Source: Verrucomicrobiota bacterium | GTDB lineage: Bacteria > Verrucomicrobiota > Verrucomicrobiia > Limisphaerales > UBA8199 | DNA length: 40,470 nucleotides | Assembly: GCA_003176045.1 (NCBI GenBank) | Contig: PSRM01000324.1 | Coordinates: 1 to 40,470, forward strand | Direction: 5' to 3' | Shown: positions 27,401-35,430 of the stretch, piece by piece | Layout of the letters: every line of letters starts with the position of its first letter | How positions within the stretch are numbered: the first letter of the stretch is position 1 | The notes under the pieces: model-generated | The model's database searches: none | Told to the model about the DNA's origin: nothing | The model's input: only the letters and a program-made list of their open reading frames with translations | Translations under genes and position numbers: made by a program

Positions 27401-28496
27401 AACCGTTGCCGCCGCCGATTTCGCCGCCCGAGTTGTTCGGCTGGGGATCGTTGGCTAACGACCAGCGATTGGCGGCAATGAAAAGCGTCGAGACGTGGTC
27501 GTCCGTGACCTGCTGCGGATCCTGCCCGAAACTGCACGAGTTGGATTGGCCGCCTGTCACGTACACATCGCCGACGCCGACTTTTTCGACCACCAGGAGC
27601 GGGCCGAGCGGATTGTCCGATCCGTCGAATGCCTGCACCTCGATCCGATACCAACCTCCGGCCGTCACATTCGTGAGGCTTCCGCTAAAAGCACCAGTGA
27701 CGTCCGGCGTCGCGGCCATTTGCCAGCTCGTACTTAGACCGTTGTCTCCGGCTCCCGACATAACGACCGCCCGCGCCTTGACGCTAGCAGCTCCCGGAGT
27801 CACGGTGCCGCTAATCGGAATATTGGCTACATTGTTCGTGTTCCGCTGGACCACCTGCCGCGCCACCGGCGATGTCAGGCTCGATGCCGCAGGATCTACA
27901 TAAGTAAATGAAGCACTACCCAGATCACTTGCATTGCTGCCTGCGCCCGGTGTGGGATAGGCCGGGCTGGGATTTGTAGTGAATTCATAAATGGTGAACG
28001 CATTCACGTTCACGCTCACGCTTGAGGTCTCACTTCCCGCGTCGGCGTAAGGATCGCTATTTTGCGGCGCACCCACTGCGCCCAGTCCATTCAACTGGTA
28101 GGCGATGACTGAATAGTTGCCAGGGGGCAGTGTGAGCGGACTGTTCAAAGCAACATAGCGGAAGCCGTTTTTCAACGAAACAGAAGTCCCAACCGGGACA
28201 GTCACAGATGCCAACGGTGTGTGACTATTGCCCGAGTCACTAAAGAGCGTGACTGCGTGCGGCGAGGCCAGGCCTTGCCCGAGGTAATTATATACTCCCA
28301 ACTCGATCACTTGAATGTTCGTCCCGACGACGGAGAAAGTATGGCCAATGTTCAGCCCGCTATTGTTAGCGTTTACGCCACGAGGGCCGGTGATCGGGCA
28401 GGAGTACGCTGTGACTTGCGCGTGACAGCGGAGGAGCGAAAAGGGTATCAGAAAGTACAGCGGAAGCCAACGGGCAACCCCAGGGGATGGTGTCAT
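24450..28496 (-). CDS. Giant secreted SASA-family (sialate O-acetylesterase-like) protein
   Basis: About 1348 residues from the ATG at 28496; residues 1-27 form a signal peptide. After a beta domain (about 28-205) and a fibronectin-like segment comes an SGNH/SASA esterase core: GGQSNS with nucleophile S318, GYGGT, FLWHQGESDA (about 426-434) and DGIHF (D516, H519). This family removes acetyl groups from sialic acid, xylan or similar glycans. Next are a beta-sandwich resembling DUF642/galactose-binding modules (about 540-760), an Ig-like domain (about 760-850) and two copies of a domain of about 190 residues (SFLASAGYGPAVNNYVVNHA against SFLTAAGHGPGNINYTVHHS). The C-terminal module ends in SGFYRALYLP. 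Likely extracellular polysaccharide deacetylation. Confidence 0.85.
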   Translation of the reverse strand: MTPSPGVARWLPLYFLIPFSLLRCHAQVTAYSCPITGPRGVNANNSGLNIGHTFSVVGTNIQVIELGVYNYLGQGLASPHAVTLFSDSGNSHTPLASVTVPVGTSVSLKNGFRYVALNSPLTLPPGNYSVIAYQLNGLGAVGAPQNSDPYADAGSETSSVSVNVNAFTIYEFTTNPSPAYPTPGAGSNASDLGSASFTYVDPAASSLTSPVARQVVQRNTNNVANIPISGTVTPGAASVKARAVVMSGAGDNGLSTSWQMAATPDVTGAFSGSLTNVTAGGWYRIEVQAFDGSDNPLGPLLVVEKVGVGDVYVTGGQSNSCSFGQDPQQVTDDHVSTLFIAANRWSLANDPQPNNSGGEIGGGNGSPWPHFGSRLATALHVPIGIVCTGYGGTALDTWLPNTPNSHYPTLQAGVTNFPAYGFKAFLWHQGESDAQMGTPASAYAAMLNTIIAQSRADAGWIIPWGVAQASYLPGGTYNLECEVNAGQRLVAFKTTNVVRGARTDDFHLENEVSALDGIHFNTAGLTDHANQWVDLVLGIGKPAVKNGDFTAGGPLSDGTIVFTPMIGWTAFDMNEVESSSGSAGYYNPDHTFYTGADDNGPYGGILPNMGSRQVAFFNGNTPGDKLVAQLPAMLAPHSRYILTVAIGVRNSGTFGGYQIALTANNNVLAQISGSRSDMDALAGGNAAGTFNLVTLSYESPISVEPNQALDIQVIKTGGQIAGSTDNGSYLDFGNVQFYGGTIAPPEIILLTTNVSVPAGAAAHFLASVTGVHPLLLQWYQSADGGATFTTIQGQTNTTLAFSAVSPSQNGYLFRLFASNDVGTATSPLAHLTVVTNPGALSVYGISPVPITADSYNFDMIIEKEALVAATSASVDSGTSNTLNTWFERGYYAADNTIGLPPAGSTITSSAQSDHSYKMPSSYTANNAVLINSAVSSAILNLTTPTACSGLSFLASAGYGPAVNNYVVNHADGTSEIGSLTVPDWFASSTIALTVGGRVDAASRSFQIYGAGSFPYLLSEDIALTNTSSPVTSIALIYASGGNTCLFALSGSTGGGFSPISFTGYNQDMVIEAGAQHFVGQSYTTASMDSGTANLGASWYEVGYSTTPSFAPGTGVPFVGSAFTSQSQSDHHYKMAPTYVGNDVCYVDASNNHTITLATPNTFWALSFLTAAGHGPGNINYTVHHSDTTTESGTFVSPDWFGSGITAWAANGRVDVANGNLDTSANGRRLLSVDIGVWNTNSPVTSVDLGFGSGNDSSACAAVFALSGAYTNQRDAFSSVRRNANGSTTLSFSGIPGYQYALQFTPSLVAPILWQNISTNTSDSTGVWQFTGTGTTNGTSGFYRALYLP

Positions 28497-28605
28497 GGCC
28501 TCCTGTCGGTTATCGGACCTACACGGTCAACGGGGTTTACACCCCAGGCCGGCAGAAGAAGGGCAGGGGCCGGCCGACCTTGCCCCGCTTTACAATGCTG
28601 CTATC

Positions 28606-29364
28606 CTACTGTTTTAGTGCATTACGGACCTTCTCACTCTTCAGCACCGATAGCGCTTCGCTCTGGATCTTTCGTGCTCGGTCCTGGTCCCCCGTCTCTT
28701 TCAGAATCGTAATGATCGTGGTTACATCATCGGTAAAGATTTGCTCAAAGGCCTCCCGCGAATCTTCGCCTCCGCTTTGCTTAGCCCAACGCATGCCCTC
28801 CTCAAAGTTCTCCTTTGCGTGAGCAAATCGCACTTCCGGATCATGGAGATATTTTTTCGCGAGTTCATACTCTTTATTATCCACTAAAGCTGTCTGGGCC
28901 AAATCGTAAACCTTAGAGGCAAATTGTGGATTCGAGCCATCAATCTCCTTGAAGAGAACTACGGTTTTCACGGGCTGCTCCAAGTATTGATTAATGGCGA
29001 CCACGTCGTGGAAGAGCTCCCGATTTTGCAGCCCGGTGCTTAAACTGCTGGCCTTCGCGTCTCTAATAGACCTGAGCTTTTCCAGCGCGGGCGGGTATTT
29101 CTGCCCCAGTTCCACCCAGTCTGCGAGCGCAAAAGAGAGCCTTACGCCATAATAGCTGGGACGCACACCCAGGGCATGGTTGTGAAACCAAACGTGTTTT
29201 TCTAATGCGCCCGCATAATCGCCAGACTCCGCCAAGCGCCGAGCGTCATCCAGGGCCTGTTCTGCTGCATCCCTAGGCACTCTGGTTTTGGCACACCCGC
29301 AGAGAATAATCAACGCCACCAGAGAACAGGTTCTATTGCCCGTTACCATCCACGATTTCTTCAT
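28606..29364 (-). CDS. Putative lipoprotein with alpha-helical repeats
   Basis: About 252 residues. The N-terminus ends in LIILCGC, a plausible lipoprotein signal with C24 as the acylated residue. The rest is helical with TPR-like pairs (DARRLAESGDYAGALEKHVW, DLAQTALVDNKEYELAKKYL, REAFEQIFTDDVTTII). I recognise no family. Its stop lies 109 bp from the start of the SASA protein gene in the same direction, so they may be co-transcribed. Role unknown; TPR-like lipoproteins usually serve as scaffolds. Confidence 0.65.
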   Translation of the reverse strand: MKKSWMVTGNRTCSLVALIILCGCAKTRVPRDAAEQALDDARRLAESGDYAGALEKHVWFHNHALGVRPSYYGVRLSFALADWVELGQKYPPALEKLRSIRDAKASSLSTGLQNRELFHDVVAINQYLEQPVKTVVLFKEIDGSNPQFASKVYDLAQTALVDNKEYELAKKYLHDPEVRFAHAKENFEEGMRWAKQSGGEDSREAFEQIFTDDVTTIITILKETGDQDRARKIQSEALSVLKSEKVRNALKQ

Positions 29365-29411
29365 GCCAATTCAAACTTACTGTCTGTGGTGTAGTTTGCA
29401 ATCGGGTGCAT

Positions 29412-30089
29412 CTACCTCAAATATGGCCGCACTGCTGCCTGCCAGATGGCATAGCCCTTGGCGTTCATGTGCAGGCGGTCGGGCAGAAAGATGTCCGGTT
29501 TGGGCAGTCCATCGGGGCCGAGCATGAGCGGGAAGACGTTGATGAAGTCAAAGCCGTGCTGGCGGCAGTAAGCCTCGGCTAGCTCATTCAGGTGTTTGAC
29601 TTTCTCGACCTGAGCCCAGCGGCTGGGGTTTGGGGCGCTGGAGATGAAGGCGATCCGCGCATTGGGCAACTTCTCGTGAATGTGGGTAACCAGGGCAACG
29701 AAATCGCCATAGACGACCTCCGGTGACTTTCCGGCGTTGATGTCATTCCCACCGGCGTAGATGACTACCTGCCTGGGCTGATAACGGATAACGATTCGGT
29801 CGGCGAAATTCACCGAATCTGCCAGTTGCGAGCCGCCAAAGCCGCGATTTACGACCGGGAGCCCTGGAAATGCGGCGGGGAGACCGCTCCACATCCGAAT
29901 GCTGGAGCTGCCGAGGAAGACGATGCAATTTTTGGGCGGGGGATTGGTTTTGTCGCGGGCTTCAAGGGCGGAAATCTCCTTCTCCCATTTAGCGGAGTTG
30001 TGAGTAGCGAGTGAGTTGGGGGGAATGGTTTGGCAGCCGGTGGACAACAGACCCAGCAACGCCAGCGGAGCAAAAAGCTTCGAAACCAT
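29412..30089 (-). CDS. SGNH/GDSL-type hydrolase lipoprotein
   Basis: About 225 residues from the ATG at 30089 (MVSKLFAPLALLGLLSTGCQT), giving a lipoprotein signal with C19; the longer frame adds repeat-derived residues and loses the signal. Block I FLGSSSIRMW (nucleophile S61), block II GFGGSQ, block III GGNDINAG (N115) and block V DRLHMNAKGY (D204, H207) are complete, so it should be an active esterase or acylhydrolase of the GDSL_2 type. Being lipid-anchored suggests action on an envelope or exogenous ester, possibly alongside the SASA esterase two genes downstream. Confidence 0.85.
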   Translation of the reverse strand: MVSKLFAPLALLGLLSTGCQTIPPNSLATHNSAKWEKEISALEARDKTNPPPKNCIVFLGSSSIRMWSGLPAAFPGLPVVNRGFGGSQLADSVNFADRIVIRYQPRQVVIYAGGNDINAGKSPEVVYGDFVALVTHIHEKLPNARIAFISSAPNPSRWAQVEKVKHLNELAEAYCRQHGFDFINVFPLMLGPDGLPKPDIFLPDRLHMNAKGYAIWQAAVRPYLR

Positions 30090-30194
30090 CGCAAGAGGCA
30101 AAGCTCCACGTAAAGAGCGTACCGGACCCGGAGTAAGCGGTCCCTTCACCGACGCCATTTCAAGCATGTGGAAACTAGCACAGACAAACACGCT

Positions 30195-31154
30195 TCAAGC
30201 ATCCTTATGCTTGAGCTGAATCTCCTGAATTTCGCTGAAAGGGATAAGGACTTCGTGTGAAGCAGTCCCTTCGTGCACTTCCAGATGTAAATCATTGGCG
30301 GCAATTCGAGCGATGCGTTGTCCCACGTATTGACCGCGCGAGGTCTTCATCAACAGGACCATGTCCCGTTCGGCATCCCTTCTAACAACGCCGAAGAACC
30401 CGGGAAATTTCGTTTCGAAGAAGCGGCGATTGAAGGTGAACTGCCCGCGCTGAAACCTGACTGTCTCCGGGTGCGCTGGTTTGGCAGGTTCTGGTGCGGC
30501 TGCCGCCAGGTGCAGGCCGGTAGGGTGCTCAGCGCCCGCAGCCTGCATTGGGTTGACAGCTTCGGCTGCGGCTGCCGCGGGAGCAGCCTGGGGCTCGGGC
30601 TGCCAGGTTTCCGGAGGAGGAACTTTGGTGGGAATGGATAGAAAAATGATCGGACCGACGATCGGCGCGGCGGCGGATACGCCGCAGACCAGGGCAGGGG
30701 ATTGAGCGCGGAAAATGGCTACTTCGTAAGCAGCGTAAAGATTGCCGGCATAAAGCAATAGCAGGATCATAAGTCCCAGGCCGGAGGAGAACATGGCGCC
30801 AAAAAGAGAGTGGGCCGGCTTTGTCCGATCATCCAGGGGCGGTGGCACTTTGACCTCAACTTCCGTCTTTTTGCGGTGCTCTTCGCGGGGAACTTCGATG
30901 AATGGCTCAACGAACGCCTCCAGCTTCTTATTGGCCATTAGCTTTTTGAGCGTGTCCTGTGAGAAACTGGCCCAGGATACCGTTTCATATTCGTTTTCTC
31001 CAGTTTTAATTTTGACTCCGATATCAGTGGCAGAGGAAGGCAGGAGTTCGCCTGTGAGTTCCTTACCATCTGTAAGCGTGAATGTCTCAGCTCGAACGGA
31101 GCCGATCAGGAACACCACCGCGAGAAGCGCGGCAATAACGAAGAGTTTTCGCAC
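30195..31154 (-). CDS. Exported membrane protein of unknown function
   Basis: About 319 residues. A signal peptide (1-22) is followed by a small beta domain (about 23-65: FTLTDGKELTGELL, VKIKTG), a charged linker, two hydrophobic segments (about 117-140 and 155-175), an Ala/Pro-rich linker (180-235) and a C-terminal beta-rich domain (about 240-319: GQFTFNRRFFETKFPGFFGV, HEVLIPFSEIQEIQL). The two beta domains look alike in sequence character (strand pairs with a SWAS/PFSE phrase). I know no family. Its stop is 105 bp from the next gene's start, same direction. Confidence 0.6.
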   Translation of the reverse strand: MRKLFVIAALLAVVFLIGSVRAETFTLTDGKELTGELLPSSATDIGVKIKTGENEYETVSWASFSQDTLKKLMANKKLEAFVEPFIEVPREEHRKKTEVEVKVPPPLDDRTKPAHSLFGAMFSSGLGLMILLLLYAGNLYAAYEVAIFRAQSPALVCGVSAAAPIVGPIIFLSIPTKVPPPETWQPEPQAAPAAAAAEAVNPMQAAGAEHPTGLHLAAAAPEPAKPAHPETVRFQRGQFTFNRRFFETKFPGFFGVVRRDAERDMVLLMKTSRGQYVGQRIARIAANDLHLEVHEGTASHEVLIPFSEIQEIQLKHKDA

Positions 31155-31198
31155 AATGGAGTGGTGGATAGCAAATTAGGAAAGGGAAGGAAATAAGA

Positions 31199-31420
31199 AA
31201 AAGCTTCAAACTTCGAACATCAAACTTCAAGCTTCAAGCTAAGCCTCTTTCCAAAGCAGAATGAGATCCGGTTCATCCGCACGGAGAGACTTGATCTCAA
31301 CCGTCTTGATGGGCCTCCAGTTGTAGTGTGACATTGTGAGCTCCGGATGCTGTCAAAGCTTGCGCCGAAGTTTGAAGATTGAAGTTTGCCTGAAGTTTGA
31401 AGTTTGATTTTTGAAGTTTC
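31199..31420. repeat. CTTCAAA/GAAGTTT heptamer repeats in inverted arrangement
   Basis: CTTCAAAC-type units (about 31203-31243) and GAAGTTTG-type units (about 31366-31420) face each other across about 120 bp, so the gap can fold into a large imperfect hairpin. The second array runs up to the start of the glycosyltransferase gene. Confidence 0.8.
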
Positions 31421-32179
31421 TTGCCACTGGATCGTGAGTTACTTTCCAGACCGTTGAAAATCTCCATCATTGTCCCGGCTTACAATGAAGAGCAGTTGAT
31501 CGGTGCAACACTGCGCCAGATTACGGCTGCCTCGGAAGCGTTTGCCCGCAGGGGATGGGAGACAGAACTGATCGTATGTGACAATAATTCCAGCGACCGC
31601 ACAGCCGAACTGGCCAGGGCAGCCGGGGCGCAGGTCGTATTTGAGCCGATTAACCAGATAGCGCGGGCGCGCAACCGGGGTGCGGCTGTGGCTTCCGGTG
31701 ATTGGTTTGTTTTCGTGGATGCGGATTCGCGCCCCACTATTGAACTGTTTTCAGATGTAGCGGGTCAGATCGAGGCTGGCCGGTGTATCGCCGGAGGCTC
31801 GACCGTAAGACTTGAATCTGATTCACGCACTGCCCGAGTGGTTACTCGGATTTGGAACGCGATCAGCCGGACCTGGACCCTTTTGGCTGGCTCATTTATT
31901 TTTTGCGAAGCGGAAGCGTTTCGAACCGTCGGCGGTTTTAACCAGGAGTTGTTCGCGGGCGAGGAACTGGACCTTACCCAACGGCTCAAAGAACGGGCTC
32001 GAGACCAGCGCAAAAGCCTGGTGGTTCTGCACCGGCATCCGCTGGTGACTTCGGCGCGCAAATTGCGCCTTTACACCTGGCGCGAGCACTTGCGCTTGCT
32101 TCGAATGGCTTCCTTCTCGCGACGCAAAACCCTCGCCAACCGCGAAGCGTGTTTCATGTGGTACGATGGACGGCGATAA
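31421..32179 (+). CDS. Family 2 glycosyltransferase
   Basis: About 252 residues from a TTG at 31421; a second in-frame TTG at 31454 (LKISIIVPAYNEE) matches the usual family N-terminus better and may be the true start. GT-A fold marks are KISIIVPAYNEEQ, VCDNNSSDRTAEL, ARARNRGAAVASGDW and the metal-binding FVDADSRP (DxD-like), plus AGSFIFCEAEAFRTVGGFNQ and ELDLTQRL, where the ED-like acidic pair may be the base. No membrane helices. It may transfer a sugar to an envelope glycolipid. The stop is followed immediately by an AAACACC repeat array. Confidence 0.85.
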   Translation: MPLDRELLSRPLKISIIVPAYNEEQLIGATLRQITAASEAFARRGWETELIVCDNNSSDRTAELARAAGAQVVFEPINQIARARNRGAAVASGDWFVFVDADSRPTIELFSDVAGQIEAGRCIAGGSTVRLESDSRTARVVTRIWNAISRTWTLLAGSFIFCEAEAFRTVGGFNQELFAGEELDLTQRLKERARDQRKSLVVLHRHPLVTSARKLRLYTWREHLRLLRMASFSRRKTLANREACFMWYDGRR

Positions 32180-32509
32180 CAAACACCAAACACCAAACAC
32201 CAAACACCAAACACCAAACACCAAACACCAAACACCAAGCTCCAAGCTCCAAAAGCAGTTCACCGGCAAAAAAATCCGAAATCCGAAATTTTCAGCTTGG
32301 TTACTCATCCGTTACGCTACTTTCGGATACTCTCGAATAGTATCGGATCGCACTGTGAACGCGCGTTGCCGGTTTGAGATTTGAGGTTTGGAGTTTCTCT
32401 GGTGTTGGTGTTTGGTGTCTGGTGTTTGCATCTGATGTTAGATTCCAGCGTTTGCATTTCACGTTTGTTCCCACTTGCCAATTCTGTGCTCGGCTAGTTT
32501 AATGCGCGC
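32180..32509. other. Repeat-filled gap before lpxC-fabZ
   Basis: It contains the AAACACC array, a short TCCGAAA run, TTTGGTGTTTGG-type repeats near 32375-32430, and TTTCACGTTTG at about 32457. The lpxC-fabZ promoter must lie here or further upstream but was not identified. Confidence 0.65.
32181..32250. repeat. AAACACC heptamer array, 8 copies plus 2 AAGCTCC
   Basis: Eight perfect AAACACC units (32181-32236) are followed by two AAGCTCC units in the same 7-nt register. The same unit is used in an inverted pair at 35431-35556. Confidence 0.95.
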
Positions 32510-33871
32510 GTGTTACAGCAGCAGACATTGAGCAGTCCTGCGGCATTCTCAGGGGTCGGTTTGCACAGCGGCAACCCGGTCACCATGACTTTCCTGCCGG
32601 CCGGGCCGAACACTGGCGTTCGGTTTCGTCGAGTTGACCTGGAAGGCAAGCCGGAGATCGAGGCGCGCGTCGAGAATGTGGTGGAGAATAACCGTTCGAC
32701 GACACTGGCCAAGGGCAACACTCGTGTTCATACCGTCGAGCACGTGCTGGCCACCTTCGCAGGTTACGGCATAGATAACGCCATCGTCGAGCTTGACGCG
32801 AATGAGCCGCCCATTGCCGACGGCAGCGCGCGGGAGTACTGCAAAATGGTCCAAAGCGCAGGCATCGTCGCCCAGAATGAACGGCGGGACGCTTTCGCGG
32901 TCACCACGCCGATCGAATTGGAGATGGGCGAGACGGTGATGACGCTTTTCCCTGACGACGTGTTTAAAATCTCCTGCACCAGCTCAGATCGTGATGGCCG
33001 ATTTACTCAATTCCATAGCCTCGAGCTGTCTCCAAAAGCGTGGGAGAATGAACTGTCAGACGCGCGCACCTTCTGCTTCTTCGAGGAGATTGAATACCTG
33101 ATTTCCAATGGATTGATTAAAGGCGGCACGCTGGAGAATGCGGTGGTGATTCGCGATGACGCCGTTCTAACGACTGAACCGTTGCGCTATCCCGATGAAT
33201 TTGTGCGCCACAAAATGTTGGATATCCTGGGGGACCTGGCGTTGCTCGGCCGGCCTGTTCATGGGCATCTTATCGCGGTTAAACCCAGCCACGCCGCCAA
33301 TTGCGAACTGGTTCGCCGCATTGCTGCTCAGGCCCGTGGCCCTGTCACAAAGGCCCAAACCTTTGCTCCTCCACCGCCTGCTCCAGTAAAGGTGCCCGCG
33401 ACTGGCACGGACGGCGCCGGGGAAGCGACCGCTGGGCACAGTTCGGCGATGGAAGTGTGCGCGGTCATGAAACTGCTCCCGCATCGTTACCCTTTCATGA
33501 TGGTGGACCGCATCATCAAGATTGATGGTCCTCAGATTGTAGGGGTAAAGAACGTGACCATCAATGAACCCTACTTCCAGGGGCATTTTCCTGGTCACCC
33601 GATCATGCCCGGCGTGCTTCAATTGGAAGCCATGGCGCAAGTGGCAGGCATCGTGATGCTCAAGCGGGCAGAAAAGGAAAATCAAATCGCCTACTTTATG
33701 TCCGCCGACAATGTCAAATGGCGCAAGCCGGTTTATCCAGGGGACACACTGAGCATCGAAGTCGAATTGACCCGCATGCGTGGCGCCATTGGCCGGGCCA
33801 AAGGTGTCTGCAAAGTGCGGGGCGAAGTGGTGAGCGAGGCGGAGGTCACGTTTATGTTGAGGGAGCCGTGA
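32510..33871 (+). CDS. lpxC-fabZ: Bifunctional UDP-3-O-acyl-GlcNAc deacetylase / 3-hydroxyacyl-ACP dehydratase
   Basis: About 453 residues from a GTG at 32510 (MLQQQTLSSPAAFSGVGLHSG). Residues 1-275 are LpxC: GVGLHSG, zinc ligands H78 in HTVEHVLATF, H234 and D238 in HKMLDILGD, and catalytic H261 in KPSHAANCEL. A Pro/Ala-rich linker (about 286-310) leads to FabZ: LLPHRYPFMMVDRI, then QGHFPGHPIMPG (catalytic H359) and LEAMAQ (E373). The first half makes the committed step of lipid A synthesis; the second dehydrates 3-hydroxyacyl-ACP. The fusion is known from Bacteroidetes and some PVC bacteria and supports the taxonomic guess. lpxA lies downstream in the same direction. Confidence 0.95.
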   Translation: MLQQQTLSSPAAFSGVGLHSGNPVTMTFLPAGPNTGVRFRRVDLEGKPEIEARVENVVENNRSTTLAKGNTRVHTVEHVLATFAGYGIDNAIVELDANEPPIADGSAREYCKMVQSAGIVAQNERRDAFAVTTPIELEMGETVMTLFPDDVFKISCTSSDRDGRFTQFHSLELSPKAWENELSDARTFCFFEEIEYLISNGLIKGGTLENAVVIRDDAVLTTEPLRYPDEFVRHKMLDILGDLALLGRPVHGHLIAVKPSHAANCELVRRIAAQARGPVTKAQTFAPPPPAPVKVPATGTDGAGEATAGHSSAMEVCAVMKLLPHRYPFMMVDRIIKIDGPQIVGVKNVTINEPYFQGHFPGHPIMPGVLQLEAMAQVAGIVMLKRAEKENQIAYFMSADNVKWRKPVYPGDTLSIEVELTRMRGAIGRAKGVCKVRGEVVSEAEVTFMLREP

Positions 33872-34023
33872 GGTGATTGCCAATTGCCGATTTCCAATTG
33901 CTAATTGGTGGGAAGCGAGCCGGAACCTTAATGCAAACAACCGCATCACAATCTCGACGTGCGCGTGGAACGCGCCCGGACGCCATTGCAGCCGACAAAT
34001 TCTATCTGATCAAAAATCTTTCC

Positions 34024-34182
34024 ATGCTCAGAGCGACGTATCAGATACGACTCCTTACGTTCTTCGCGAATAAATCGGGCAAACGGCTCGTTCTCAAGGT
34101 CCCGAAAGGCTGTCAATTTGCTCCATCTCTTCACCAGCTAATAAAATCAACTGGCGCAATAATTGTACGAGAGGATCTCTAA
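34024..34182 (+). CDS. Small basic protein upstream of the Imm70-like gene
   Basis: About 52 residues from the ATG at 34024 (MLRATYQIRLLTFFANKSGK). The longer frame starting at 33877 adds residues from CCAATTG repeats and has no family-like character. The stop overlaps the next start by one base (TAATG), so the two are translationally coupled. It is basic and beta-rich (KRLVLKVPKGCQF). Similar short proteins, as I recall, precede Imm70-type genes elsewhere, but I cannot verify this. No function assigned. Confidence 0.6.
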   Translation: MLRATYQIRLLTFFANKSGKRLVLKVPKGCQFAPSLHQLIKSTGAIIVREDL

Positions 34183-34595
34183 TGGGCCTGTATCTCTGCA
34201 TTTTTGATGGGGAGGAAGAACTTGATGGTATAGAGGTCGGGAGCTATGCCGATTACAATACTTTCCGGGACTATATCGTACATGAGCTGGAAGAGGGAAA
34301 GGCAGGCTCTCGCTTTCCAACCTTGGTGATGCATTCAGATTGTGATGGGGAATGGTCGGCGGCTGATTGTGGGAAACTCAAAGATGAACTGGCTGAGATC
34401 GCTGCGGCTTTGAGGCAGCGTCCGGCAGTCCCGTTTTCCTCAGAGTGGCAGAAAACGGCTGCCGAGTCAGTTGGGCTTAAGCCGCAAAATGCTTTCGAAT
34501 CCTTTGTTGACGTTGATGGTGAGCTTCTGCTCGGGCGCTTGCAAAACCTCGTGCAGAATGCATTCGATCGAAAACTGCCGATTTTATTTCAGTAG
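34182..34595 (+). CDS. Imm70-like immunity protein
   Basis: About 137 residues, acidic. MGLYLCIFDGEEELDGIEVG, then GSYADYNTFRDYI, GSRFPTLVMHSDCDGEWS and the C-terminus PILFQ match what I know as the Imm70 family of polymorphic-toxin immunity proteins. Such proteins are cytoplasmic antidotes to secreted toxins, yet no toxin gene is visible nearby, so it may be an orphan. It sits between lpxC-fabZ and lpxA, which are usually adjacent in relatives, and is somewhat richer in A+T than its neighbours; acquisition by transfer is plausible. Confidence 0.7.
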   Translation: MGLYLCIFDGEEELDGIEVGSYADYNTFRDYIVHELEEGKAGSRFPTLVMHSDCDGEWSAADCGKLKDELAEIAAALRQRPAVPFSSEWQKTAAESVGLKPQNAFESFVDVDGELLLGRLQNLVQNAFDRKLPILFQ

Positions 34596-34643
34596 CTACT
34601 CACGAACTGAGGCGGCCTGACATATAGGATGCAAGGAAAAGCC

Positions 34644-35408
34644 ATGATTCACCCAACTGCCGTCATTTCTAGAGGCGCAGAGATTGGCCCTGAATGCGAA
34701 ATCGGGCCTTACTGCGTGATTGGAGAGCACGTGAAGTTGGGGCCGCGGTGCCGGCTACATTCGCATGTAGTGATCGGCGGACACACAACGCTTGGAGCGG
34801 AGAACGAAATCTATCCTTTCGCAAGCATCGGGCTTAAGACGCAGGATTTGAAATGGAAAGGTGGACTAACCCGTACCGAGATAGGCGATCGCAACACGAT
34901 TCGAGAGTGTGTCACCATTCATAGTGCCACTGGTGACGGCGAAGCTACGGTGATCGGTTCACGCAATAATATTCTGGCGGGAAGCCATATTGGGCATAAC
35001 GCGACAATTGGGAACGGGATCATAGTTTCCATGGCGGGCCTTGCCGGGCATGTGACCATTGAAGATTTTGCGCTGGTGGGCGGTCTCTCGGCGGTGCACC
35101 AGTTCGTCCGGATTGGGAAGATGGCCATGATAGGCGGGTGTTCCAAGGTGATGCAGGATGTTTTGCCTTTCATACTCACGGATGGCAATCCAGCGGTGGC
35201 TCGCGGAGTGAACAAGGTGGGACTCGACCGCAACGGCGTCTCTTCCGACGCACAGTTTGCTTTACGCCAGGCATTCAAGATTCTATGCCGGCAGGGTTTG
35301 ACCACCCCAAATGCTTTGGCAAAGATTAAACAGGAAGTGCCGTCCTTGCCTGAGGTGGCGCATTTGCTGTCATTCGTGCAGTCGAGCCAACGTGGCTTTT
35401 GCGGCTAA
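34644..35408 (+). CDS. lpxA: Acyl-ACP--UDP-N-acetylglucosamine O-acyltransferase
   Basis: About 254 residues. The ATG at 34644 (MIHPTAVISRGAEIG) follows an AAGGAAAAG ribosome-binding site; an ATG five codons upstream is less well placed. Left-handed beta-helix hexapeptides fill residues 1-190 (GPECEIGPYCVIGEHVKLG). The catalytic-histidine region HIGHNATIGNG, the downstream GGLSAVHQFVRIGK and the LpxA signature MIGGCSKVMQDVLPFI are present. It catalyses the first step of lipid A synthesis, 3-hydroxyacyl transfer to UDP-GlcNAc, feeding LpxC encoded just upstream. Confidence 0.93.
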   Translation: MIHPTAVISRGAEIGPECEIGPYCVIGEHVKLGPRCRLHSHVVIGGHTTLGAENEIYPFASIGLKTQDLKWKGGLTRTEIGDRNTIRECVTIHSATGDGEATVIGSRNNILAGSHIGHNATIGNGIIVSMAGLAGHVTIEDFALVGGLSAVHQFVRIGKMAMIGGCSKVMQDVLPFILTDGNPAVARGVNKVGLDRNGVSSDAQFALRQAFKILCRQGLTTPNALAKIKQEVPSLPEVAHLLSFVQSSQRGFCG

Positions 35409-35430
35409 TCGCAAACCTGCGTAGAAGGTG

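Noticed and set aside
32181..32250. AAACACC array as a CRISPR or origin iteron
   Set aside because: Units are directly contiguous without spacers, and many unrelated heptamers behave the same way; no rep or dnaA-like gene or AT-rich origin structure is near.
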